Shown: positions 1-6,964 of the stretch, one piece after another
Numbering within the stretch: the first letter of the stretch is position 1
Layout of the letters: each line of letters starts with the position of its first letter
NCBI GenBank assembly: GCA_947454055.1
Contig: CANGIS010000030.1
Coordinates: 1-34,143, forward strand
Origin: Hyphomicrobiales bacterium
Lineage (GTDB): Bacteria; Pseudomonadota; Alphaproteobacteria; Rhizobiales; Beijerinckiaceae
Length of the DNA stretch: 34,143 bases
Reading direction: 5' to 3'
The notes under the pieces: generated by a model
Seen by the model: only the letters and a program-made list of their open reading frames with translations
Told to the model about the DNA's origin: nothing
Database searches by the model: none
Made by a program: the position numbers and the translations under genes

Positions 1-132
1 AAGATCAATCGTGGAATTCTGCTGATTGCTGCGGGGCTTGGCATTCTCTATCCGCTGGTCGGTGCATCGCTCATTGTGATGCTGAGCATCGACAAAATCT
101 TGCCGCGCGCCCTGCATGCTCGTTTAGGGTAA
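1..132 (+). CDS. C-terminal end of a membrane protein, probably PepSY-associated TM type (partial)
   Basis: The window opens inside a reading frame of 43 residues that ends at a TAA. The fragment is one hydrophobic helix with a Pro-Leu-Val-Gly-Ala-Ser centre, followed by a short basic tail ending in Arg-Leu-Gly. This resembles the last transmembrane helix of PepSY-associated membrane proteins, which often accompany siderophore receptors, but a single helix is weak evidence. An intrinsic terminator lies about 30 bases after the stop, so this is the last gene of its transcript. The start and the rest of the protein lie outside the window. Confidence 0.5.
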   Translation, partial: KINRGILLIAAGLGILYPLVGASLIVMLSIDKILPRALHARLG

Positions 133-160
133 AAGGATAGGGCAGAATAACGCGTGTTGG

Positions 161-190
161 CCCGTAGCGGAAATTTCGCTACGGGTTTTT
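161..190 (+). terminator. Intrinsic terminator after the partial membrane protein
   Basis: A perfect 9-bp stem (cccgtagcg paired with cgctacggg) with a 7-base loop is followed directly by a run of T. It sits about 30 bases after the stop codon at 132. Confidence 0.85.
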
Positions 191-220
191 GCATATGAGG
201 CTTTAAATCTCTATCCTTTC

Positions 221-424
221 ATGCCCATCATTGCCCAATCTTCCAGCACTCCTTCGATGACGCCCGTTGCACAGGCTTCAGCCCGTCCCGTTGCTGCTCC
301 CAAGGTCAATGATGGAGATGGTGATGATGGTGTTGCTGCGCCTTCAGCAAATGGCAATGTACAGTCGCTGCCGCTCGCTACCAGCGGAACGGCAGGCACG
401 ATGGTCAATATCGCCATCAAGTAA
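221..424 (+). CDS. Small protein of unknown function with a DGDGDD motif
   Basis: The 67-residue frame lies alone between two intrinsic terminators (161-190 and 464-488), so it would be a single-gene unit. It has no signal peptide or membrane helix. The N-terminal half is rich in Ser, Pro and Ala, then comes an Asn-Asp-Gly-Asp-Gly-Asp-Asp acidic stretch near residues 30-36, and the end is hydrophobic (Met-Val-Asn-Ile-Ala-Ile-Lys). From memory, short proteins with a central D-x-D-G-D-x-D segment and a final beta-strand-like tail recur as uncharacterised genes in Proteobacteria. The Asp pattern could bind a divalent cation, but that is inference. No clear Shine-Dalgarno sequence precedes the ATG, so the start and even the coding status are uncertain. 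Confidence 0.5.
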   Translation: MPIIAQSSSTPSMTPVAQASARPVAAPKVNDGDGDDGVAAPSANGNVQSLPLATSGTAGTMVNIAIK

Positions 425-463
425 GGCTTGTCACTCCAACCTTTCTTTAGCCAGTACAGCTGA

Positions 464-488
464 AAGCCCCGTTAACGCGGGGCTTTTT
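464..488 (+). terminator. Intrinsic terminator
   Basis: Stem agccccg / cggggct around a 6-base loop, followed by six T. It closes the small DGDGDD unit, 40 bases after its stop. Confidence 0.85.
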
Positions 489-656
489 TGCGATGTGGTG
501 CCTTCCTCCATCGTCTGCCGCTAGTCGGGCGTCCAAGGAACATCGGCTATCCCATTTTAAAATGTGCCCTTTGTTTTGTATCAAAGTATGGTCAAGCCAT
601 CGTCTATATCATCAACGCCTGCGTGGATGCGAAATTTCCAGTGTGGGAGGCGTGCT

Positions 657-1007
657 ATGAAGATGATCTTTGGGGCTGCCATTATAGGTCTCGGACTTAT
701 GACGGGACTGGCTTATGCGGAAGACCTTGACGCTGGAAAAACGCTGTTTGTCGCCAATTGCCAGAAGTGCCACGGCGCTCGCGCGCAGGGCGGCGTGGGC
801 GCAAAATTGGCCGGCGATGCGACCAAATGGACGTTTGAAGCGTTCAAAAATGCCGTGCTAAATGGCCGCGACGATGAAAATAGGGCCTTGAAAAAACCAA
901 TGCCGCTGTTCGGACAAGTTGGTTTAACGGTTCCTGCCGGTAAAGTTCCCGATGATACCGATCTGCAAAACGTTTTCGCTTACATCAAGACGTTTGATAA
1001 AAAATAG
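657..1007 (+). CDS. Exported class I cytochrome c (one heme)
   Basis: A 116-residue electron-transfer protein of the periplasm. The start at 657 is preceded by gggagg six bases upstream; a longer in-frame extension to 564 has no such site and would bury the signal peptide. Residues 1-21 are a signal peptide ending in Ala-Tyr-Ala. C35-Q-K-C38-H39 is the covalent heme c site, and M82 in the Lys-Pro-Met-Pro-Leu-Phe segment is the likely sixth iron ligand, as in class I cytochromes. The C-terminal helix (Asp-Leu-Gln-Asn-Val-Phe-Ala-Tyr-Ile-Lys) is typical of the fold. The redox partner is not identifiable from neighbours, since the gene stands alone and has its own terminator overlapping the stop. 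Confidence 0.92.
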   Translation: MKMIFGAAIIGLGLMTGLAYAEDLDAGKTLFVANCQKCHGARAQGGVGAKLAGDATKWTFEAFKNAVLNGRDDENRALKKPMPLFGQVGLTVPAGKVPDDTDLQNVFAYIKTFDKK

Positions 1008-1022
1008 GCGTTCGCCTTTTTC
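999..1022 (+). terminator. Short intrinsic terminator overlapping the cytochrome stop
   Basis: An A-run, aggc, gttc loop, gcct, then a T-run form a compact hairpin that begins within the stop codon of the cytochrome c gene. The A-tract and T-tract can extend the stem. Confidence 0.5.
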
Positions 1023-1150
1023 AACGGTTTAACCCGCACTTGCCTGTGTCCATTCGAGATCAAGCTCGTTCCCGCCTTGGCTAAGTCGTCGATGCGTGGT
1101 TAGGTTCCTATAGAGGCAGAACAGGCCTGGTATTGGGAAGGGTAGTGCGT

Positions 1151-1651
1151 ATGAACACGAAATTTGTAGTCGGACTTTTGGGCGCCTTGGCCATTGGAAG
1201 CCCTCAACTGATTGCACCGGCTTCGGCCAGACCGGCTGATCCATTGGTCATCACGACATCGGCCAGCGATACGGTCGCTTTTCTTGGGTTTCAATGGAAT
1301 TTTGGCTCGAAAGCCCCCGAATTGGTATTGGGCGCGCGCTATACGCAATCCGATGCTGAAAACAGCCTTTTGGGCGCCAAATTGGATCTGGCGTTCCCGC
1401 TCGATTCTGCGAAGTGGACGACGCCGACCCTCCGCCTCATGGGCGTCGATGGTGGCTGCAATGTCCAAGGAGAGCTTGGTCTGGGCATGAGCTTTGCCGA
1501 TACAAAGCCCTTTGTGGCAGCAGGCATCCAGGGGCCTTATGTCAATGGCGGTGTGGATCTCGGCTTTGATGGCCGTTATGCCCCCTATTTGGGACTGAGT
1601 TCGCTGGCCGCACCAAGCTGCGCCACGCAAAGAACGTCGGTTATAAATTAA
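1151..1651 (+). CDS. Exported protein of unknown function, beta-strand rich
   Basis: The 166-residue product starts at the ATG at 1151, with gggaaggg about 8 bases upstream. The TTG at 1133 in the same frame is less likely. Residues 1-27 form a signal peptide ending in the Pro-Ala-Ser-Ala-Arg region. The mature part alternates hydrophobic and polar residues with many Gly and aromatic residues (Phe-Leu-Gly-Phe-Gln-Trp-Asn-Phe-Gly; Glu-Leu-Val-Leu-Gly-Ala-Arg-Tyr), suggesting beta-strands of a small outer-membrane barrel or periplasmic sandwich. One Cys lies mid-protein and one near the C-terminus, which could form a disulfide. It lacks the C-terminal aromatic residue of classical porins. I do not recognise a named family. 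A strong terminator follows. Confidence 0.75.
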   Translation: MNTKFVVGLLGALAIGSPQLIAPASARPADPLVITTSASDTVAFLGFQWNFGSKAPELVLGARYTQSDAENSLLGAKLDLAFPLDSAKWTTPTLRLMGVDGGCNVQGELGLGMSFADTKPFVAAGIQGPYVNGGVDLGFDGRYAPYLGLSSLAAPSCATQRTSVIN

Positions 1652-1683
1652 AGTCTTGGCCGGTCAGAGTTTTGTTCTGCTTC

Positions 1684-1708
1684 AAGCCCCGCTCATGCGG
1701 GGCTTTTT
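1684..1708 (+). terminator. Intrinsic terminator between convergent genes
   Basis: Stem agccccg / cggggct-type hairpin with a short loop and five T on the plus strand, about 35 bases after the stop of the exported protein. It lies before the 3' end of the convergent porin gene. It closely resembles the terminator at 464-488. Confidence 0.85.
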
Positions 1709-1749
1709 CATTCCGTGTACTTTGACGCCTTAAATGCCGGATTTTCGGG

Positions 1750-2577
1750 TCAGAACTTATAATTCAGACCGATCCGGATCACGTCCGAGGTCAAATCCGC
1801 GGAATGGGAAAACGGTGTGCCAGTGAATTGCTGCGAGCCACGCGTCAGATTATCGCTCGTTGTTGAAATGTTTGCGAAATTCAGATGCAGATATTCCGCC
1901 TTTAACGACCATTTGGCGTTCAAAGCCACTTCGCTGCCGATACCCGCGACATAGCCGAGTTCGGTCTTGTGAGTCGATGCCGACTCGTGGCCCGGATAAT
2001 AATCCGTATATGAAAAACTGGCACTCAGGTCGGCAAGCGCTACGCCTCCTGTGCCATAGATCAGCCATTGGGGGTTCAATAGCATCCCAACGCGGGGGTG
2101 AGCCGTGACCAGCCAATTAACGGCAAGGTTCTGGGTGACAGAAAAAGGCGCCGTGGTCGAATCGCCGATGAAGAAGGCGCCGTTCACTGCCGAAATATTC
2201 TTAATGGGAGAAAAATCGAAGTCGCCCTCGAGGCCGTAGACAAATGAACCCGCCCGTTTGTTGTAGCCTGCTTCAATGCCGCCCATCAGATTGGTCGATT
2301 GTGCCGTGCTCTGGCCTGCCTCATTCAAAATGGCCAGATTTGTCAGGGCATAATAGCTGCTTTGATCAACCACATGGGTATCCAGCGCCGAGCGATTTGA
2401 CGTGCCGCCCACCAAAAAGCCGGCATAAAAGCCGTTCCAATGGTCTTCAGCAGGGGCAGGGCTTTGCGAACCGATCCCGCTGGACCGTTTTGAAGTGGCG
2501 GAATGAATTTTCCTCTCCGAAGCATTGGCTGTCATAGAAAGCGTCAAACACATCGCAACTGTCAGCACTAACCGCAT
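1750..2577 (-). CDS. Outer-membrane beta-barrel protein, Omp25/Omp31-like
   Basis: This 275-residue protein has a signal peptide (about residues 1-19, ending Ala-Asn-Ala-Ser), a Ser/Lys-rich linker, then Trp-Asn-Gly-Phe-Tyr-Ala-Gly-Phe near residue 47, the hallmark entry strand of Omp25/31-type barrels of Alphaproteobacteria. Recurrent features are Gly-Gly-Ile-Glu-Ala-Gly-Tyr-Asn, Tyr-Gly-Leu-Glu-Gly-Asp-Phe-Asp and a final strand Ile-Arg-Ile-Gly-Leu-Asn-Tyr-Lys-Phe with the terminal Phe recognised by the BAM machinery. Family members are small surface-exposed barrels that help envelope integrity and are often highly expressed; no specific solute can be assigned. It stands alone, with about 220 bases of non-coding DNA upstream, shared with the divergent gene at 2799. 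Confidence 0.88.
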   Translation of the reverse strand: MRLVLTVAMCLTLSMTANASERKIHSATSKRSSGIGSQSPAPAEDHWNGFYAGFLVGGTSNRSALDTHVVDQSSYYALTNLAILNEAGQSTAQSTNLMGGIEAGYNKRAGSFVYGLEGDFDFSPIKNISAVNGAFFIGDSTTAPFSVTQNLAVNWLVTAHPRVGMLLNPQWLIYGTGGVALADLSASFSYTDYYPGHESASTHKTELGYVAGIGSEVALNAKWSLKAEYLHLNFANISTTSDNLTRGSQQFTGTPFSHSADLTSDVIRIGLNYKF

Positions 2578-2798
2578 TTCGAAACCTTTTACACAACCGG
2601 TTCAAGCACGCTCCCTGATGACGATATGACAACCAGAGCCTTATGAATCAGATATACTATGTTTTCGGTTGAATGATCTATCTCAATTGATCCGGCTCGA
2701 TGGCACTTAGGGCGAGTGTCATTGGAGCTGCCCCTCATCTAAGGGTGTGCGGGCCATCCCGTCGTCTTGGTCCGCAAATAAAGATAGAATAACGAAGC

Positions 2799-4235
2799 AT
2801 GGCTGCTAACATGCACGAGCCTCTATCGTTGCGTTCTGAAGCTGGTTTTTTTGATATGCCTCTCAATTTTAGTGCTTACCCGTTGCTCGATCAGGCGTTT
2901 GAGGCATCGCCGTTTGCCTTCGTTCCGGGGCAGGCCAGCGGCAATCTGGCTTTTCTGGTTGAATTGGACCTGATTGAAAATGGCTCGCCCGTTGCGCGGG
3001 CAGTTTGGCAGGCCAAGCAATTGGGCAATCTGTTGCAGCATGCCCGACAAAAATCGGCGTTTTGGCGAGCCCGATTGCCGAGTGGCGAGATAAATGCCGC
3101 GATGCTTTCGTATTTTCCAGTGTTGAGCAGGCAGGAACTTATCGAGCAGATCGCAACCGAGGGGTCGCTGATGGCGTCTCCGGACGGCGCCCCAGCCTTA
3201 CCCGCAAGCCCGACGACAGGGTCAACCGGCACCCCGGTTCGCGTCTTCGTTACCCGCCAAAATGCCATGTATAATTCGATGCGCAGTGTTTTCGAATATT
3301 TCAATCAGGGTTGGTCGGTCGATGGCAACCTGACGAGGCTGATGAAGCTTGATTTCGAGTTGATCAACGAGCGCGATAAGAAGCTGAAGGTTGTCACGGC
3401 GGACAGCTGGCTCGGGCCCCTCTCCAGCCTGTTTAAAAACGGCAAGTATAAAATCATTTATTTTGCAACGCCGAACGATGAAATGCGAGCAGAAATGGCG
3501 AAGGATAGCTTAGGCTATCTGGCTGCCGGAAGCTGGTTGCTGGAACGATTATTGACGGCTGTTTCACCCGCGGAACTGAAAAATCTTGGCATGAAAGCCT
3601 GGATCCAGTTGGGCGGTGCCCGCGTTCAGACGCATATTGATGCGCTGAATGAGGTCGGCATTACCACGCATGCAAACTATTCTTGCGAGGAAATTGGTCC
3701 GATCGCGCAAGGGTGTTCGACGTGTCCCGACCATTATCACGTCGCCCATAGCAATGTCGTGGTCGAGGAGGACAAGAGCCTGACGGCAACCTTCGAGGGG
3801 CGAACGCTGAGCCGCGTGCTGCTAACCCATCTTCATTCCTATGCGACACCGCTGATCCGCTACGATGTCGGAGATTTCGCCGAGTTTTTATCGGCCTGCC
3901 CCTGTGGTCATCAGGGAACTGTTTTAAAAAACCTCTATGGGCGCCAGAAAAATTTTGTTCGCCATGCGGATGGCCGATTTACCGAATTTATGATCACCGC
4001 AAGAACAGGGCGTACGGTTCGTGAGTTCAAGGAATGGCGCGTGCAGCAGCTTTCCTTCACGGAATTGCTGCTTGAATTGTCGGGGGTTCCCGATTTGACC
4101 GAGCAGGAAGTGGAAAAATTCCAGTTTCTCGTTGGCTTAGCGGCGGGTACTGAGTTTAAAGTGACCGTCAAGGTTGTTGATGCCATCGATTGGTCGGATA
4201 ATCCGAAGCGGCTGTTTTTCAGGTGCCGGATTTAG
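2799..4235 (+). CDS. PaaK-like adenylate-forming enzyme (phenylacetate-CoA ligase family)
   Basis: A 478-residue cytosolic protein of the PaaK/CapK branch of the ANL superfamily, which activates a carboxylate with ATP. The P-loop-like Thr-Thr-Gly-Ser-Thr-Gly-Thr-Pro is at residues 139-146, the Tyr-Ser-Cys-Glu-Glu-Ile-Gly segment at 294-300, and Leu-Ile-Arg-Tyr-Asp-Val-Gly-Asp at 352-359, with Gly-Arg-Gln at 381-383 marking the hinge. Cys306/Cys309 and Cys367/Cys369 probably bind a structural metal, as in many PaaK-like proteins. No other phenylacetate catabolism gene is nearby, so the substrate is unknown; solitary members are often linked to polysaccharide or natural-product synthesis, which fits the neighbouring glycosyltransferase only loosely. 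The start has no strong ribosome site; Met5 is an alternative. Confidence 0.85.
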   Translation: MAANMHEPLSLRSEAGFFDMPLNFSAYPLLDQAFEASPFAFVPGQASGNLAFLVELDLIENGSPVARAVWQAKQLGNLLQHARQKSAFWRARLPSGEINAAMLSYFPVLSRQELIEQIATEGSLMASPDGAPALPASPTTGSTGTPVRVFVTRQNAMYNSMRSVFEYFNQGWSVDGNLTRLMKLDFELINERDKKLKVVTADSWLGPLSSLFKNGKYKIIYFATPNDEMRAEMAKDSLGYLAAGSWLLERLLTAVSPAELKNLGMKAWIQLGGARVQTHIDALNEVGITTHANYSCEEIGPIAQGCSTCPDHYHVAHSNVVVEEDKSLTATFEGRTLSRVLLTHLHSYATPLIRYDVGDFAEFLSACPCGHQGTVLKNLYGRQKNFVRHADGRFTEFMITARTGRTVREFKEWRVQQLSFTELLLELSGVPDLTEQEVEKFQFLVGLAAGTEFKVTVKVVDAIDWSDNPKRLFFRCRI

Positions 4236-4282
4236 GCTCGCGGGCGTCCAAGATCCGGATCATCGAGCTCTGGCCAGCCGTG

Positions 4283-4708
4283 TTATGACCAGTTCAATGC
4301 CAGAAACGCCGAAGATCCGATCCGGTTGGTGCCCCCGTCAATCGCGTATTGAAGATTGATGTTGTGCTGCAAGGCGTACATGATCGCCCAGCTGAGCACT
4401 TCGACGTGCAATTTCTCGCCTGCTTCGGTAATTTCGAGATAATCCAGACCATCTTTGGTGCGGGATGTGAAAATCGCGTTGATGTCGTCGGGCTTCATCC
4501 ATCCCGGAATATCATTGTTGGTCAGCCATTGGCACTTGAAGGTCTTGCACGGGTCTTCGGGATGATTGCCGTAGATCGAGCATTTGCCGGCACTGAGATA
4601 GTGACAGGGGCGCCCCCGCCAGAACGGCTTTCCATAGGCGTTACCATGGAGCCATCCTTCACAGCATTTCGTGCAGGTACCACATTCCCGCGCTAGGTTG
4701 GCTTCCAT
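4283..4708 (-). CDS. YkgJ-like Cys-rich protein (Zn/Fe-cluster binding domain)
   Basis: The 141-residue product has a dense Cys array in its first 60 residues: C9, C12, C15, C16, C35, C43, C54 and C59, with the pattern Cys-x2-Cys-x2-Cys-Cys and later Cys-Ser-Ile-Tyr and Asp-Pro-Cys-Lys-x-Phe-x-Cys. This is the layout of the YkgJ/UPF0153 family, thought to chelate zinc or iron; the biochemical role is unknown. The C-terminal part is a non-Cys alpha/beta segment. It lies 53 bases behind the two-domain glycosyltransferase on the same strand and is probably co-transcribed with it. It converges on the PaaK-like gene. Confidence 0.85.
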   Translation of the reverse strand: MEANLARECGTCTKCCEGWLHGNAYGKPFWRGRPCHYLSAGKCSIYGNHPEDPCKTFKCQWLTNNDIPGWMKPDDINAIFTSRTKDGLDYLEITEAGEKLHVEVLSWAIMYALQHNINLQYAIDGGTNRIGSSAFLALNWS

Positions 4709-4761
4709 CTTTTGTGTATCCTTGTGGTCCAGTATGGATGTTTAACGTGGGGTATTCAGGA

Positions 4762-6705
4762 TTAAAAGAGCCGCCAGTCCGGATAAAATCCGAGGGAGCG
4801 GATCGTTTCTTGGATGCCGTCGGGGGATGTAAGCCACGCCAGTTCGGCCTTACCGATGCCGTCTTTCAAGCCTTCCCGGGTTCCGAGACCGCCCTTCACG
4901 TAATGCACGTTATACTGTGAACGAAACGCCACTGTCCGCCGTTCCGAGAAGGCCATAGTGAAACGGTTCTGCCGCAATGCGGCAAAAAAGACACGGTCAC
5001 AGATCGCGGAAAGCTTACGCGGCATATTCAACCAGACCGAGAGCGTCTTGAAAGTGTTGCGATGCAGCAGGAAGCAGCTCGTATCGACGTGACGATGGCT
5101 GTCTTCATCAGGATCATTGGCCCCTTTGATTTCCTCGCCATTGAGCTGATGAAGGGTTCGCAAGGAACAACAGACATCGGCCTGCGTATCGCGATGGAGC
5201 TGCAGCAGGGAGTCCAAATGTCCCGGATGGAACCAATTGTCGGCATCGAGATAGGCGATAAAGTCAAAGCCTTCGACATCCGCCAGCTGGCTACCGATGC
5301 CGCGCGGCGTATTTCCATTGTCGGCGTGGGCACCGGGCAGGACGACATGCCGCACATTCCAGCTGTCGATTTCCTTGTTCGGAAAGCCGTCAGCGATGAA
5401 GAAATGCGTAACCTTACCCTCGAGCGACGCCACACTCTCGTAACACTGCCGCAGAACCGCGATATTCTCTTTATAATAAGGCGTAATCACTGCAATCTTG
5501 GCCGTACCCTTGGCGTAGAGCGTCGAATTTTCCGATCTACCGCTTTTGCGCGGCGTTGCGGTGATTGGTTGGGGCAAGGCCGTGGGTGGAGGCGATGTCT
5601 TCGCAGCTTCCGACAGAACCCGCCATGCGGCGCGTGCATTGGCAATGATCCGAGGAACGTCGCCGCTCGGCATTTTGCCATCGCCCAGAAGGTTGAGGCA
5701 GGCTGTGAGGCATTCGTCGTGGTGGTCCGTCCAATAGGCATTGACGGCATACTCGTCGAGCAGGCCCGTGTCATAAATCCAGGGCTCGGCGAACAAAGCG
5801 CCTTGCGGGAAAGCCTTGCCCAGGCTCTTTTTGGCGATCTCGTAGCCTTGGGCGTAAAGTCCCTTCAGGCGGCAATACCGGCTAGCGCCATGGGCAGCCT
5901 CGATGCGTGTCGGAAGGACAGCCGTGGCCGCCTCATAGGCTGCAAGCACCTGATCGGCGGGATGATTGAGCGCCTCTTTCAGCTTCGCAACCTGATAGAA
6001 GCCGACATAAATCTCCTCTATCCAGCCGCCGAGCTTTGTTCGTTCGAGATAATGATGGATCGCCTTTTCCGGCAGTTTAGCGTCGCGATAGCTTTGCGCG
6101 AGATAGAACGTGTAACGCGTTCTTAAAAAGGCGTCGGTCTCGGTCAGCAGCGCCTTTTCAAAAATCTCCACGTCGCGGAGAAACCGCTCGGGATCTTTGC
6201 GGCGCGCGCCGTCATGATTGCGCCGGATGCCAATGGGCAGATGGCCGCTGGAATGGGGCTCGTTACAGGTCAGAAACTCGTGAAGGACGCCACGATAGAT
6301 CCATTTCAGACGGTTATTGACCAATTGGACCCTAGGGTAGAGCAAGGGCGGGTCGCGGATTTCGACGGTGTAGGAGTCCGCCGTCAAATGCGGCATCTGA
6401 AAGGCGAGGGGGACATCGAGTGCATCGTCGGCGTCAATGATAAGGGAATAGGCGCCGTGGGGCCGTGCAAGGGTTAGGGCTTCGGACCGGTTATGGGCAA
6501 AATCCTGCCAGGGGCGCTCATAGAGCGTGCCGGGAAATCCCTTCAGATGTTCGCGTATAATGTCCTGAGTGCCGTCTGTGGAGCCGGTATCGACAATAAC
6601 CCAATGGCTGATCAGCGGGCGCACACTGTCCAGACACCGCTTGATGACCGAGGCCTCGTTCTTGACGATCATGCAAAGACAAATGTCTTGCGTCGAAGCA
6701 TTCAT
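4762..6705 (-). CDS. Tandem two-domain family 2 glycosyltransferase with central helical (TPR-like) region
   Basis: 647 residues with two GT-A modules. The first (about 8-200) opens with Leu-Cys-Met-Ile-Val-Lys-Asn-Glu, has Val-Asp-Thr-Gly-Ser-Thr-Asp-Gly-Thr near 38-46 and Asp-Ala-Asp-Asp at 91-94, the metal and nucleotide-sugar site. Residues about 200-370 are helical and resemble TPR repeats. A Pro/Thr/Ser linker follows, and a second GT-A module starts at about 403 (Lys-Ile-Ala-Val-Ile-Thr-Pro-Tyr-Tyr) with Asp-Ala-Asp at about 487-489. No membrane segment is seen. It probably transfers sugars onto a polysaccharide, lipid or protein; donor and acceptor are not inferable. It leads the YkgJ-like gene. 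The ATG at 6705 follows ggtgtgag by five bases. Confidence 0.87.
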   Translation of the reverse strand: MNASTQDICLCMIVKNEASVIKRCLDSVRPLISHWVIVDTGSTDGTQDIIREHLKGFPGTLYERPWQDFAHNRSEALTLARPHGAYSLIIDADDALDVPLAFQMPHLTADSYTVEIRDPPLLYPRVQLVNNRLKWIYRGVLHEFLTCNEPHSSGHLPIGIRRNHDGARRKDPERFLRDVEIFEKALLTETDAFLRTRYTFYLAQSYRDAKLPEKAIHHYLERTKLGGWIEEIYVGFYQVAKLKEALNHPADQVLAAYEAATAVLPTRIEAAHGASRYCRLKGLYAQGYEIAKKSLGKAFPQGALFAEPWIYDTGLLDEYAVNAYWTDHHDECLTACLNLLGDGKMPSGDVPRIIANARAAWRVLSEAAKTSPPPTALPQPITATPRKSGRSENSTLYAKGTAKIAVITPYYKENIAVLRQCYESVASLEGKVTHFFIADGFPNKEIDSWNVRHVVLPGAHADNGNTPRGIGSQLADVEGFDFIAYLDADNWFHPGHLDSLLQLHRDTQADVCCSLRTLHQLNGEEIKGANDPDEDSHRHVDTSCFLLHRNTFKTLSVWLNMPRKLSAICDRVFFAALRQNRFTMAFSERRTVAFRSQYNVHYVKGGLGTREGLKDGIGKAELAWLTSPDGIQETIRSLGFYPDWRLF

Positions 6706-6902
6706 GAAAACTCACACCTTTTACTCGATACGCCCACTACCCGCCTGATTATATCATGGCGAAGCTTAGTAATAGTCCCATTTTTCGTCGGATTTGGCCC
6801 TTCGCCAGTCATCAATACTGAAAGCGCATCGGCTTGGTTTGATGCCGCGACGCTCGTGTCAGCTGCGGCGCGTTAGGGTGTGGCGGAGAAAAGAGGGGCA
6901 CA

Positions 6903-6933
6903 AAAAAAGGCCGGGAAAATCCCGGCCTTTTCT
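6903..6933 (-). terminator. Intrinsic terminator of the autotransporter gene
   Basis: An almost perfect inverted repeat (ggccggga / tcccggcc, loop of about 3) flanked by an A-run on the left and a T-run on the right, so it can terminate in both directions. It lies 32 bases beyond the stop codon of the autotransporter; read leftward it ends in a run of T. Confidence 0.85.
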
Positions 6934-6964
6934 TTCGAATGTTTGAAAGGATCAAACGTTCTGA

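Noticed and set aside
5062-6126. A 354-residue plus-strand frame
   Set aside because: It lies wholly antisense to the two-domain glycosyltransferase, which has clear DXD motifs in its frame.
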